DNA from: Amyloporia xantha | Taxonomy: Eukaryota; Basidiomycota; Agaricomycetes; Polyporales; Adustoporiaceae | NCBI GenBank assembly: GCA_036971615.1 | Contig: JAYKKR010000007.1 | Span: forward strand, 1,612,001-1,676,000 | Direction: 5' to 3' | DNA length: 64,000 nucleotides | Shown here: in pieces, positions 11,916-24,800 of the stretch | How the letters are laid out: each line of letters starts with the position of its first letter | How positions within the stretch are numbered: position 1 is the stretch's first letter | Translations under genes and position numbers: made by a program | Notes under the pieces: generated by a model | What the model saw: only the letters and a program-made list of their open reading frames with translations | Told to the model about the DNA's origin: nothing | Database searches by the model: none

Positions 11916-13284
11916 ATGAGCCTCAGTATAAACGAATCTAGTCGTCGACCATCTCCTCTTCGTCCAGGATCATCTTTCACTTTCGAAACACCTATGGCAC
12001 CCACGGATATGCAGGTTCACCCCGTCATTCATGAAGGTAGAGTTGCTGTGATCACCGGTGCAGCTAGCGGGATTGGGCGGGCTGCTGCCTTGGAACTCGC
12101 AAAGTAAGCGGCGGCGCCCTGAAATTTTGGAGGAATTGCTGAGCACAAATCGTGCGATGGTAGGATCGGCTTGAAAATCGCCATTGCGGACGTCAATGAG
12201 ACCCAGCTGCGCCAAGTTGGCGAGGAGGTCGCGAAGATCGCGGGCGAATCGAACCTTCTCGTAGTCCCGACCGACGTCAGCAAGCTCGACGACGTCGTCA
12301 GGCTACGCGACAAGGTGTACGAGGCGTGGGGCGAGGTGAGCTAGCTCTGCAGGGCAGGCCCTCGTTCGGAGACGACCTGTGACACTGCCCCGCACTTTGT
12401 GCTCGGACGTTGGGAATTGGCTTCTGATCACCTCGCGATGCCGTGTGCTCGTCTGTGCAGGTCGGTGTGCTCATGAACAACGCGGGCATTGGCTTGAAGG
12501 GGACGTCTTGGGAGGGATTGGACAACTGGCACAAGATCTTTGCTGTAAACGTCTTCGGGTGCGTGTATAATTCGTTGAGAGATACCGCATTGCCTATCTC
12601 ATTATTGATGGGTCCGATTCACCAGTGTCATCAATGTCCAGCAAACCTTTGTGCCATCAATACTTCATCAAGAGAACCCGGCGGTCATCATCAACACTGG
12701 CTCTAAGCAGGGTATCACGAACCCTCCGTACGTCTCTGCATTCGTTCAAGAGGTGCCCCCATCTGATGTCCAAACAGTGGCAATGCAGCATATAATGCCT
12801 CCAAGGCAGCTGTCAAGTCCCTCACCGAGGGCCTCTCGCATGAGCTACGAAACATCCCCCAGGCCAACCTCACCGCACACTTGTTCATGTATGTAGCATG
12901 CTGCTCGCGTATGCAATATCACTTATGCATACATGTTTGCAGTCCCGGTTGGGTGTGGACTGGTATGACCGGAGCTAGCGGTGGTGGAGAGAAGCCCTCA
13001 GGAGCCTGGACACCCCAGGAGACCGTTCTTTACATGGTGCGTTCATATCAAACACCTTCATGCGGTAGTTGACGAGTATGTGGTCTCAGCTCGACCACGT
13101 CCGCCAAGGCAAGTTCTACATCCTTTGCCCCGATAACGAGACCCGCCGCGAGGTCGACCAGCTCCGCATCATGTGGACCGCCGGAGATGTCGCTGAGGGC
13201 CGCCCTGCGCTCAGCAGATGGCACCGCGACTATAAGCCGTTGTTCGAGGAGTATGTCAAGGATGGATTATCGCAGCTCGACTAA
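11916..13284 (+). CDS. Short-chain dehydrogenase/reductase (SDR)
   Basis: About 310 residues over several exons. The nucleotide-binding motif TGAASGIGRAAALELAK is at about 12055-12105. It is followed by VVPTDVSKLDD (the Asp-containing cofactor segment), NNAGIG near 12478, NVFGVINV across an intron, INTGSKQG (catalytic Ser position), YNASKAAVKSL (catalytic Tyr-X3-Lys) near 12795, and PGWVWTGMTG. The C-terminus EEYVKDGLSQLD ends at 13284. This is a classical SDR, a soluble NAD(P)-dependent oxidoreductase. The substrate cannot be read from sequence. The start at 11916 gives a short Ser/Pro-rich leader; a later in-frame Met at MAPTDMQVHP is an alternative. The gene is convergent with the NAD-glutamate dehydrogenase gene, 323 bp away. 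Confidence 0.85.
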
Positions 13285-13607
13285 ATGGGGAAATGGAAGC
13301 GCAAATCGCAGTGTCGAAAATGGAAGTGTTTCTTGTATGTAATTATAGCGAGGATCATGAATAACATACTTGTTCGTGACACATGAACGGGTCTATCTGT
13401 AAAGAGTATGTTGCTCAAATAGAATGCCTCTCGCCTGCGTTGATGCGATGGTTATCAGTCATTGTTTGAATATGTAGATACGCTCATGTCTACGGGTTTC
13501 TAGCTTTCACTACTCATACAGACAAATTAGTGCCAAATTGCCGGCAAATACAGGTACACAAGTCCGTTCACAGTTGCATAGCGAGATGACGTACTCCATA
13601 TGGCCCT
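13285..13607. other. Short convergent intergenic region
   Basis: 323 bp between the 3' ends of the SDR and NAD-glutamate dehydrogenase genes. It probably holds overlapping or adjacent 3' UTRs and polyadenylation signals. Nothing else is visible. Confidence 0.4.
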
Positions 13608-16600
13608 CTACACCGCGAGATCTCTGACAAAGTGGAAGAAATCGACTGACGAACCACTGACACCATACTTGTATATCTATGACGACAAGGCATGGTCAAG
13701 GCATGGGCGAGCAATGAAAACCGTGATACGCACGAAATGTGACGCCACCCAACTGGAAAACAAGGCGCGCTGGTACGGCTCGGGTAGCCTGTTCAATAGA
13801 GTATCGAGTCCGACTTGTTTGACCAGAGTTTTGGGGATGGCGTGAGACATGACGCTCTTCCGCATAGTCACGTCGTCATAGAGGTCAGAACTTTCCAGCT
13901 CGGCTTGCAAGTTGTTCAATGTGCTTGACAACTCGTCTGAGATGACCGTGCGCGGCTTCGACCCCTGCGCACGCGTGCTCTCTCTCCACATGCACTGGAA
14001 TTCCGCGGCAGCATTCTCGGTGATCTTGTGTTGGATGTCCTGGACGTAGTTTTGGTAGAATGTCGATGGTTTCCCATCCTTAAAGATCATCAGGTCGACG
14101 TATTCTTGCGTCGAGAGTGCAAGGCCAGCCAAGACTTCCAACGAGGAACTTGTCACCCCGCCTAGGGCCACTGTGATCAGTCAACTCAAGGGATGAATGA
14201 GAAGGAGGACTACCTTTGTTTGTGCTCGAATCTTTAAACAGGATTACTTTGCGCTTCTCAAGGAAGATCCGAGCTTGCTGCGTGAGGAAGAGATTCGCGC
14301 CTTCAACAACATACTTGAAATTAGGTTTTCCATCCGCGTCAACCAGCGCATGAACATTAGAAATATTCACTGCTTCTGGCCTGAGTGATGCGGTATCAGT
14401 TTCCGAATAGTTGGCTTACGTCAAGACTACTCACCGACCACCACAAGGAACGAACAGGTCTGCCTTGAAGCGAAGATGAGCTCCATTGCGGAAATCTGTT
14501 CCATCTAGGACAACCTCTCCCGCTAAAACCATCATCAGCACGACATCAACGACCGAGATACAAGTTCATACAAGGCAATTTCACATCCTGATCCTCAACA
14601 AGGACAAGGTACCCATCCTTACTCAGCTTTGATCGGTCGAAGTGCGCCACGGGTACACGCAGTTTGGCTAGTCGAATAAGTTCCTCGCGATTGAGACCGG
14701 CAGGGTCCGCAAGGACACCACTCCCATCAATAACCGCAACAGTCTTGTCGGAGCTCAAGAGGATCTCATCTATGAAAATAACACCATGTTAGTGAGTTTT
14801 GACTGTACGAATAAGTAAGTCACTGACTGGAGCCAAGATCGCCGTCTAAACGTTTCAGAAAACCAGCTCAGTGAGGATAAGCAACTATCAACATAACAAG
14901 GCTACGCACCTGGGCCTCCAGTCTGAACCTTGGTGATATCCTTCTCCCGCAGCCCGAGCTGCTTGTAGATGCCGAGCACATACTGGCGTATTGACAGCGA
15001 AGTCATTCCGAAAGCATCATGAGGGATACCGCCGAGGGTCTCTGCGCTCTTGCCCGTTGTGAACGACTTCCACCAGGTCTCGGCACCTCGGCTTCGGGCA
15101 TGCACTAGAGATGGACGACGGTATGAGAACTGCGCTCAATTGAGCGACTTTGGAAACGACTCACGAGCTGCCCAGTCCATCATATCTGCAGTACCCTCTG
15201 GAATCACAAATAACTTCTTCAACCATACTCTGACGAAGGGATGCAAAGTCGCGTACCATCTGGGCCAAAGAAGAGAATCTCAGGCTTGCCATACAGGTCC
15301 ACTAGTGGCTCTTTGATACCTGGGCTTCTTCCAGGAATCAGCAAGTCCACAACGGCCTTGGTGGACACCTTTCAACGAACAGTTGAACGAAAAGGACGAG
15401 ACCACTCACGTCGACGTATTTCTCGAAGCATAGTCGAGGGCTAGCACCAAGTCTAATGATAGACGTCTGGTGAGCATCAGAAAATAACAACATTGCGACT
15501 CCTTACGAAGGTAGGATGGTTCCCTTGGCTCCACCTTCAGGAATATCCTTGTTCTTCAGTGACTGCGTCGAAGCCAGCCCGTAATTTTCATCAAACCTAT
15601 CAGATTTAGTGTCAGAAAATTTGATATGCTTAAGGGAGAGATAGCTACATACAACATTCGTTGGTTGATCGAATACCCTCTAAAAACTTGTCAGTCTCGC
15701 GAGGTGATGTTCTGAAGGACTTTTACCGACTCTCTATTCCTCGACATGACAATCCGGATGCCTCCACGAGCAACATCTCTGAATCGGATATGAAACCCAC
15801 GGAATTCCCCGCCTGATAGTCCAGCATGTCAACTCGGGGCTCCTAACCTAAAGACTTAGAAAAGTATCTCACCGATCACTATGAACATGCCAAACGGTTT
15901 CTTTGGATACTCAACCTCTGGTAAGAAGTCAGGTGCGAGGCGGAATGACAAGGCGACTTTAGTCGGCTGATAGAAATTGGTCTTCAAGACGTGTCTGATA
16001 CAGTCTAAATCAGTCACCCCTGCACTCCACCTTGAAAATCATGCTGAACACGCACTTGTTGAAAATAAGGAGACTTTCGAGAACTTGAAGCTCATGCTTA
16101 TTCGTTACCGTCTTTCTGATTTTCTCATGCAGCTCCTGATCGGACAGCGGGAGTTGCGTCTGCAAACGTTGGTACGAGAGGGTGGGCCTAGATTCATCTG
16201 AGATCAGCCATGTGAAGGAGAAGACGCTACAAACGCACATCAACTGAGACGCTTGATCGGATGCCGGATAGTGTACCATCGCGAAGTTCACGTAGAGTAG
16301 ATTGATCTGCCGAACGAATGGTGAATCGATGTCACCAACGTGTAAAGGTCGAGCGAGCCCTACCAGTTCTGCATGTGCGTGAATGACTTGCGCAATGCTC
16401 TCCCGCGTGAACGTCTCCTCTCTGAATCGTCGCTTGATATCGTTCAGCACCTCAGCATGCGATGGGTTCGACTCGTCCAGAAGGTTCTTGAGCGCAAGAT
16501 ACGCAGGACCGAGACGGTTGCAGAAGTGTTGAGCGAAGATCCACCCACAATCTATGTGTAGGGGATTAATGAGCGTGAACCCGTAAGCGCGAACGGACTC

Positions 16601-18249
16601 ACATGCATAGGTAGCCTCCTGCACAGCATGACCACCGGTCGGCCCCGCTCCAGCGTAAAAGAACGGGTTGTCGGGCAGACAGTAGAGTAGCGATGCTTCC
16701 TTCATAACCTGGAAGATTGAATGTTCGATCGGAGGCGCGTTCGAGGTCGGAAGAGGGTTGAGGTACAGCGATATGATCGTGATTCCGTTCGAAAATTGCT
16801 CTACCAGCCATCTTCAGCTGAGAAATCCCGGTGATGCAATAGTGCCACATACCAACGTATTTTCGCGCAGAGTAGAGCGAATAGAAATGGTAAAGATTTG
16901 AGAGGGCACTGAAAAACTTGCTCGTGCCGCCCATCTTGTACCCAATCACCATTCTCCGTTCCCGGCTGCCCTCCACTTCAAACACCTCGATGACAGGACC
17001 ATATCGCGTCTCGACGTTGCGCATCACGCGCTGGTAGATGTCAAGTGTGTTCTCGCTCGCTTTCTCGAGGAAGACAGGATCCGACACCGTGCGTATATCA
17101 GTTTGACTGTATCGCACAGTCAGTTCGGTTACACTTGAGGAAGGAATGATACTGTACGCACCCATCTGCACTAGTGGAATCGGCCTGTTTCTCCGGGAAA
17201 TTGCACTTAGTCACAAAGTAGCAACGAAGCTGCTGGGACGCGGTCGATGAGATCGAGCCTTGAGACCTGTACGTCTCCAGTCTGAATGCGTTCGTCGGCG
17301 TGCTCTTATCCAGGAACAATTCGTCGATCCGGCTCTCACATGTCGATCCTGGGCCCTGCGTCGCTGTCTGCCCGGGCGAACTAGTGTGGATGAACGTCGC
17401 GCCATCCTCGCCCACCTTCTCCAGATCAATGACAAGTTTAGACGGGTCGTGCTTGGTATATGCTAAGACCTTCGCTCCGAATAGCGCAATGATGTGGTCC
17501 GTGATCACATCGACGGATTCGGACTGGAAGTAGGTGTCATCAATCCCCAAGTGCGAGTAGAACCAGGCAACCTCGTTCGCGACCAGCTCGCGAGGAATGA
17601 AACCCTGTGGGAATGTGCGTGAGTAATTGCATCTTGTGCGCGCCCGTGTGCAACGAAAGGTTAAAAAATAGCGCAAAATGTCCCCCCTTCATCTCAGGTC
17701 TAATCCAGAGCCTCGGGCATAATAGTTGCCACTATCACTTAAACCTAACCACTACGCGCCGCACCCTCAATAGACTATAGCGACTCCTTCCTAGGCCGAA
17801 GGGACGTAAACCAGGATGGTTTTGACGCATATATGCGGTCAAAATGGGAATTGGCCGGAGATAGTATGCCTCCAGCGGTGATGTTATAGAAACGAGACAG
17901 CCAAATTCCAGACACGCCGGCGAATGCCACTTCCGCCGCTAACACAAGCGGCGCATAAGCCCATGGCGAGATGAAACCATCAAGGCACCGGGCACAAGAC
18001 GGTAAAAACAGTCCGGAAACACGTCTCACGTACCTTTGCCGTTACGTTCGCTTGCACCTTCGCCCGCTGCTCCTCCTTGCCCTTGAAGACGGGGGTCGTA
18101 TAGCCGGGCACATTCTTGATACGGTGCAGAGACTGCTCGCTGCCAGAGTAGTGGTTGGGTCCCGGCACTTGGATGTGCGCTTTAGATGGGTCTGCTATGA
18201 ACGACGGTGTCGAAGCGCCGCTTGGTGTCGAGCTTGCAGGGCTTGACAT
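13608..18249 (-). CDS. GDH2: NAD-specific glutamate dehydrogenase (large fungal type)
   Basis: A large multi-exon gene of roughly 1,000 residues, matching the fungal 115-kDa NAD-GDH class that deaminates glutamate to 2-oxoglutarate and ammonium. The N-terminus MSSPASSTPSG is followed by an intron of about 420 nt and then GFIPRELVANEVAWFYSHLG. Later blocks include IEVFEVEGSRERRMVIGY, GWIFAQHFCNRLGPAYL, WWKSFTTGKS, and the dinucleotide-binding segment TKVQTGGPDGDLGSNEI with VAVIDGSGVLADPAGL. The amino-acid dehydrogenase core (DLFVPCGGRPEAVN, KYVVEGANLFLT) comes next. A last small exon encodes IYKYGVSGSSVDFFHFVRDL, with TAG at 13608-13610. All exons I checked join with GT-AG splice sites and no break was seen. 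The usual role is catabolic use of glutamate as nitrogen and carbon source; location is mitochondrial or cytosolic depending on species. Confidence 0.92.
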
Positions 18250-20295
18250 CGTTGGACGGTTATATTGAGGTGATTAGAGTTGCTGTTTATAAGATTTAGA
18301 GAAAAGTGTCGTATAGTGATCGGTAGATGGTGGTGGAAGAAAAGTGAAGAAATGCACTTCTAGTGCGCCCCATTTATATACGTCAGACCGCCAGAAATCT
18401 ATGAGACGGATCGTAATAGAAGGTCCGGGCAGTCGCAAACACAGCATGTTCCGCGGTTCCGGAAGGTCGGATATACGAGACTATGAGAGTAGCCGATGTC
18501 CGTTTATTTTGCGCGCCTATACAAGCAACTCGACTCGAAACATGTACTGTACATCCGCGGTGGATCTACAACCTTTCTCTACAAATAACCCGACTTTCTC
18601 AATTGTTAATATGGCCTCTGCAACATTCTCTGGCCTGTAGGCCGGCACTAATTCCGTATGAGACGGGGTCAGCGGGGACCCACCAAGGGGCGACTGGCAA
18701 TTAGGGGTCAAGATCCGGCACGTATACAGCTTTTACAGGTCCAGTAGGTCAAAAGGTGTCAAACGCACGTTCGGCCGACCCACGCTTAACTATCACGCTG
18801 CTTTACATCTCGGAGTACTGAATGACGAGCCCAACGTGATACTTCGCCATGAGGACGACAGCATCCGCTGACCTGCACTTGATCGAATTTCCCGAGTCCA
18901 ATCAAGGTCCAGCATTCCAATATCCTCGTCCAAGGGCCCAGCGTGACACCACCATAGGATGTTAAGCCGTAACGTGCCAAATGAGCACGGGTCAAGCACC
19001 GGGTATATCGAGGATGTAGCTTATTAGGCGGACGACGTCAGCGCGCCCAGAGGAAGAATATGAGGGATGAGAATTATGAGGGATGATGCGATCGCTCAAC
19101 GCTCAGTTGTCATACGTGTACCATGTCGTACGTACTACCTGCAATTGCGATGTGTATTTTCCCATTCATGATTACGTCTGGAGGGCACTCAATTTCGAAC
19201 CGACAGACACCACATCGTGCATTCTTAACCTTCCTCTCCAGTGCTTAACGGAGTTTCGGGAGCAAGTCGTCGAAAATGTTTGAGAATAGGTGACTTGGGA
19301 TGCTGTAAGTATGTCTGATCAATTCGACTTCTATATCTTGGTGGTGCTACCGATCAGCGCTTGTCAGGCTGTGCAATCCTAACGGCGCAGGCAGCCTATT
19401 ATAGACCGCGCGTCGTCCTTCCCGGCCACTGGCAACTCTACAGCAGGCTGCGCCCTTCCTGATGGTCGCAGTGCATAGAGACGTCTTCGTGACGTTGTCG
19501 TGACGGCGGCCACATATTCTACATATAAGGGCCCGATCGGCCTTACTCGACCCTGGGGATGACGTGGACAGTCTTTACACCGCTTGCCATCCTCAGTCAT
19601 CCTGAACACCCATGATAAGGGGAGACCAACTCTATGAGCTGTTAGCCACCTCTGGGCTCCGAGTCTTCGCCACTCATACTGTGTTCGGGCGATTGCCACT
19701 CATTGCCACTCACGATAGGCCTCGACAGCTTCCGCGACTCGAGACGGGCCACCTGAACAAGCACACTACTCGCCCTAAATGCCACCATCAAGCGCCCGGC
19801 ACATCTCAGTCGCTGACTTCCGCCGCTCCGCCTTCTTCAACTGGTTACTGCTGCCTGATAGCGCCCCAAACTGTGAACGCGTCTTGATCGCGTCTCACAA
19901 AATTCACGATCACGTGTCGTATGTTGCCACGACCTTCAACCGAAAAGAATCAAAAGATCATCGTCGGTCACGACAGTATAAATTAGTAAGTGCTGTACTG
20001 TACATGTCTCAAGGGAATTTGTCTCATCGAAGAAAATAGTGCCGAGTCCGTCATACTGTCCGAACCGCATATGATTCAAGCAGCCACTCTTGCCTGTTGG
20101 CGAGCGCTGGCCTCGCGTTCGCTCGAATTATCGGGATTCATCTGTGCGTGACGATACCAGCCTCAGTTTAAGAGGTCAGTTTCCGTCTTTCAAAGCCTGT
20201 AGTACGCGATTCATTGGGGCTGTGCTGGCCTGGAGTGACTGCCAATCTGCGAACCTTAGTTGTATGCTTGGCAGCGCCCGTAGCCTTCTCTCGCG
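18250..20295. other. Gene-poor region upstream of NAD-GDH
   Basis: About 2 kb with only short overlapping frames, none recognised. The first 130 bp hold the NAD-GDH core promoter. The final part (about 20040-20295) may be the eroded 5' portion of the SDR pseudogene that follows, but I could not align it convincingly. Confidence 0.35.
18373..18380 (-). promoter_or_regulatory. TATA box of NAD-GDH gene
   Basis: On the minus strand this reads TATATAAA, about 125 bp upstream of the NAD-GDH ATG at 18249. It is immediately preceded by TGACG, a CRE-like half-site. Confidence 0.5.
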
Positions 20296-20334
20296 ATGAG
20301 ACGAACGTGCGCGGATCCAGCGAGGCGCTTGGTC

Positions 20335-21068
20335 GCGCACGGCGATGTCACGAGCGAGGACGATGTAGTGAGGGTGTTCAAGAATGCTGTCGATCAATCA
20401 GGACGCAAGCACCTTGACCACAGAGAATGCCATATCCGTGCGATGCTGTCATCATGTTGGATAATTGCTGATACCAGATTATAGGTTGTTCGGATGTCTT
20501 GTTTGATGTAGGACTGGCTGCACAACGTATCTGTTGTAGATGGACTAACACATGAGCTTCAGAATGTCGGGTCATCCCCAAGGATAATGCCGATTGAAGA
20601 GCTACCGCCGTCGCAGTTCTAGAATATCTTGAATGTCAACCTGGTCTGCACGTTCCTCTGCACGTGCGAGGCCTTCAAGGTGTTCAAGTCGATCGATCAG
20701 GTCCTTCCTAGATGGTCGCAACTTCAAACATTACAGGTTGAGTCAGTGCATGAGATCTTCCGCGCTCGCTCGCTCGCTCGCTCGTTACTTATTCTCCTTT
20801 TGCGTAAAACGTGATGAAAACCTGGAGGCAATGTACAGACATACATGATCGGGAGTCGTTGTGCTGGACAGTTGCAGCTAAACAGCCAAGTGGTGCCATG
20901 CATGTCAAGTACGTCGGCGAGATGACTGCATACATAGCCGACCTCCCCGTGGGCGTCGCCGTCGTCACCTTCGATATCATGTAAGTGCAGTCGACTTTGT
21001 TCTTGTGGTCGGTGACACATCACTCACGCCATCGGTAGGGTGGCCGGCATGCCGTTTGTTGAAAAAAA
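20335..21068 (+). pseudogene. Decayed short-chain dehydrogenase gene
   Basis: Pieces of a second SDR lie in order but cannot be translated as one protein. GDVTSEDDVVRVFKNAVDQ is at about 20341-20397. NVGSSPRIMPIEELPPSQF is at 20563-20619 and is followed directly by an in-frame TAG (20620-20622), then NILNVNLVCTFLCTCEAFKV. After a (GCTC)5 microsatellite come AYIADLPVGVAVVTFDIM (20925-20980), a GT-AG-type junction, and VAGMPFV followed by an A-rich run. In classical SDRs these match the region after the cofactor loop, the NNAG block, the active-site helix start, and the conserved C-terminus (...T-I-MAT-KMPFVG). The catalytic Tyr-X3-Lys block is not recognisable. This is not a copy of the intact SDR at 11.9 kb; it resembles a different SDR subfamily. 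Confidence 0.65.
20764..20783. repeat. (GCTC)5 microsatellite
   Basis: Five perfect tandem GCTC units inside the SDR pseudogene, at the point where similarity to SDR proteins stops. Slippage here may have contributed to the loss of the frame. Confidence 0.8.
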
Positions 21069-21892
21069 AAAAGACATGTGGAGCTGTGGGAGAGGAGATG
21101 ATGGCATGTAGAAGCCAGGGCGTAAGTTAGGGGGCCGATGGGACGATGATGTTCTGTTAAGGTGTCCGGGCGTCACTTCAACTGCGCATGCATTCGCTTT
21201 GAGACGTCGTCCAGGTATAATCTGAAAGATGCTCCGCACCAAAGCACACTACAAATGCCATACCGACCTTGTGATACGAATACCGGTGATGCACCACTTG
21301 AGTACGGTATGCTTCCCTACGTTCGCAGTACTTACCGTAATGAGAGCGCGCGGTATATGATTCATGGCGTCTACTGATCTCGAGTTCAACAGGGCTCTTC
21401 TGCACGATCGTCTCCCGCTCGCTGTGCTCAAAGGGCCCGCGGTCATGAGGGGGTCACACCTAGTATCGACTCGCACATCTTGTCGCACATTGTTGAATAA
21501 GTTGCTATCGCGCGGCAGGGTCGCGCAGCTGGCGTCTGTCGTGGGAATGCCGCTAGCCGTAGTCGGACACTAGTACTATTAGTATGTAGCTGTCTATAGC
21601 TACTTCCGACTTCCACAGGTTTGTGATTCCTGAGAATTTCTACCTTGTAAAGTATCTCACACCTACATAAAGGTACGATATAAAACGTGCAGAGACTTGC
21701 GGTCTTCATCAAGAGATCAGGACCATCAAGGGTCCAGGTACATTGACAATACGCCTCATGGCATGCGCGCGCAGAAGAATGATCGATACTCTACTGCATT
21801 GGGACATAGTGATCTATTATTACAAGTTGCTGATATGGGGGTGCACAGCAAATGCTGACTGCAATCAGGACAGCGCTTGAGTTCGGCCAAGT
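21069..21892. other. Intergenic, upstream of ABC transporter
   Basis: About 820 bp with no recognised gene. A TATA-like TATAAAA at 21679-21685 is the best core-promoter candidate for the ABC transporter gene. An A-rich run (about 11 A) lies just before at about 21061. Confidence 0.4.
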
Positions 21893-24800
21893 ATGTTTAT
21901 AAACCGTACGGTAGCAGGAGCGCCTCGTATCTCAACATCCGCCATTGGCTTTCTCTCCCCGTTTGACCTAGGTGCTATGGTAGAGACTACAGTGCAACTG
22001 GAATTTTCTCTTCCCGCATCATCGCCTCCTGGAGTACAGGATGATGTCCTAATGGGAGCTCTCCTGACGTTGCAGTCTAGGTCTGTTCTTGACCTCTCGA
22101 GGATTCTGTCAGGCGACCAAGACTGACCCCTACATACCAAGATTCTTTCTTGGACATCTCATCTTCCCCGTATTTGTCGGAGGTCTATCAGTGGCTGTAT
22201 TACTAATACAGCTGCTCCTGAATTACATGTGGAGGTCGAAGAAGTCGAGTGATAGAAGACTAGCTTCAGAGGGTGCATCGGCAGACAGCGACACCCTTGA
22301 AGCGGACCCCCTTACAGTGGAAGAACTGCGGTGGTCGCCTCCCATTACAAGACATTTTGCAGAGCGCGGGACATGGGTCGTCTTTGCCATGGATTTTGCT
22401 AGATTTATTTCTTGCCTTGGCTTACTGATATTGTCTATCATCTCGCCGCATTCGATCGCGCACGAGGAAGACGATCTTGAATTCGTCGCCCCTGGCTTTT
22501 GGCTACTCGCTGGATTCTATTTCATATATGTGAGTAGTCTGGATCGAATCATGTATGGCGGCTCTTTATTGACGTTGAGACTTCAGGCATATGCAACAAC
22601 GTTGGCACTTATTACAGTTGTAGGCAATACAAAAATGAGGGCTTACGTTACCCCGCATCTCGTCTCTGTCCTGCTATGCGCCTGGATCGTATATGCATAC
22701 CGCGATATGTGGCCTCTTGCGATGTTCACCCTCAGTCCAATGGACGCTGCAGAAGGCCCGCTACTCTGGGTGAAGATCGCTGACTTGACATTCGCCGCGG
22801 TATTGGTTCCGTTGCTCATACCTAGAGTCCCGGCGTCCCTCGATCTTAAAGTAAGCGTTGGCGGAGCTCAGCCTTCAAACCCTGTTGATTCTACTAACTC
22901 TTTGCAGAAGTCCGCCGGAGTGGGGTACCCGCCTGAGCAAACTGCCTCACTCTTTTCGCTGATGGTGTTCTCATGGCTTGACGGGACCGTATACAAAGCC
23001 TACCGCAAGCCGCACCTTCCTATTGACGAACTTCCTCAAATTCCAGATGGTGATAGTGCGCAGACCCTTGTCAAAAAGACCTTTGATGTATGTCTTTATA
23101 AACAGCGTGATACGACAGACATGCTGAGTGTTCGCTGCGTTAGGTGCTCGATCCCCTGCGGGCAAAAGACAACAGTACCTATATCGGATGGGGCTTGGCG
23201 AGGCTTTACCGTAAGGCATATATTATCCGAGACATTCTTATTTATTGACTTGTAATTAAGGTACCGATATTATCGTCATGGGCATCCTGCTTACGATTTA
23301 CGTACGTATTATGGTCCCATTGTCCTCACGCTATTTCACTTTTGAGCTACCTGCAGGTCTTCACTACTTTTGCGACTCCGCTGGCCGTCAAGAACCTGCT
23401 GTCGTATGTTTAATCTATGCGGATCAGACGCTTTATTTCTCAAATCGATACCAGGTACATCGAAACGAGGGGCCACAATTCTGAAGTGCGACCATGGCTA
23501 TGGATATCTTGGTTATTCTTCGGACCGATGCTCGGGGTGATCGCTTACTCCTGCTATTACTATGTCTCGGCACGTTGCATTCACTGTTCCCTCTTACACG
23601 ATAATGACTTAGCTGAATATTTGTTCAGATGAGAATGTCTATCCATCTAGAAGTTGTACTCACGCAACTTGTTTTCGACCATGCCCTCCGGATACGCATG
23701 AAAGCCGACGTTGCAGAGACATCCGCTGCTGCAACGGAGGCCGCCACCAGTACCGACGCATCAAATACTGTACCCGCTGCCAGTGGCCAATCCAGCGACC
23801 CACCAGAAGCGCAACGCAATGCCGACAGCGGTAGAGACGGAGCTGCGCTGGCCGGATCGAGTACGGTCAGTATAGAGACAAGTTCTACGAAGGGCAAAGA
23901 GAGGTCGACAGGCGCTTCCATCAACAGTGATAGCAACGAGGGGAAGGGTAAGGGTAAGAAGGCCGTGCCCAAGGACGATGCAGAGGAAAAGGGCAAACAC
24001 GCGCTCGGCAAGATGAACAATTTGATAACCAGTGACATTGCAGCACTCGCTAGAGGACTGGAAATCTCGCAGATTCGTTCGTCTGGATAAAACGTTACAT
24101 CAAATGTTGTCTTCTGTTCTCATGTTGCCTCTCTTTCCAGTCGTTCGCGTCCCGATCCAATTGGTTTTATGTATATGGTTTCTCTACGCGATCCTCGGAT
24201 GGAGGTTCGTGTATGTCACTGGCTCAACATCTTTTAGATTTACCTCTCATTGCCCAGCGCGTTCGCTGGACTGGCCGTCATCGTTGCCCTGCTTCCTGTT
24301 CCAGGCCAAGTTGCTAAATTAGTACGGAAGGTTCAGGCTGACAGAATGAAAAAGGTGAGTTTTCTATGTTCCAATCAATTACTGCGCCCCGGTTACTGAT
24401 AATCGCATGTATTCAGAGCGATGCCCGTGTGCAAAGTACCACTGAGGGTATTCGTCATATTCAGGGCAAACTGTCCTCGTCCCGCTGATTACAACTCGAT
24501 ATGTTTTCTAGCCTTGGGTATCATCCGCATGATCAAGCTCTTCAGTTGGGAAGGACACCTAATGCGCCGACTCATGAAGAAGCGGGAGGATGAATTGGCT
24601 CTACTACAAAAAGGGAGGTTCCTGATGCTATTGAATAGCAACATATCGTAAGTTCAGTCGCCACGTGCATCATAGCGCTTCTGCAGACTTACAGTACTGG
24701 ATCTGAAGCCTTATAATCCCGATGTTGACGATGGTTATCACATTCCTAACCTACGTAAGCCGTCTCCTATACACTATTGGCCTTCACGCTGGAGATATCT

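Noticed and set aside
23625..24038. 137-codon minus-strand frame
   Set aside because: It is antisense to the Ser/Lys-rich insertion of the ABC transporter and shows only low-complexity composition.
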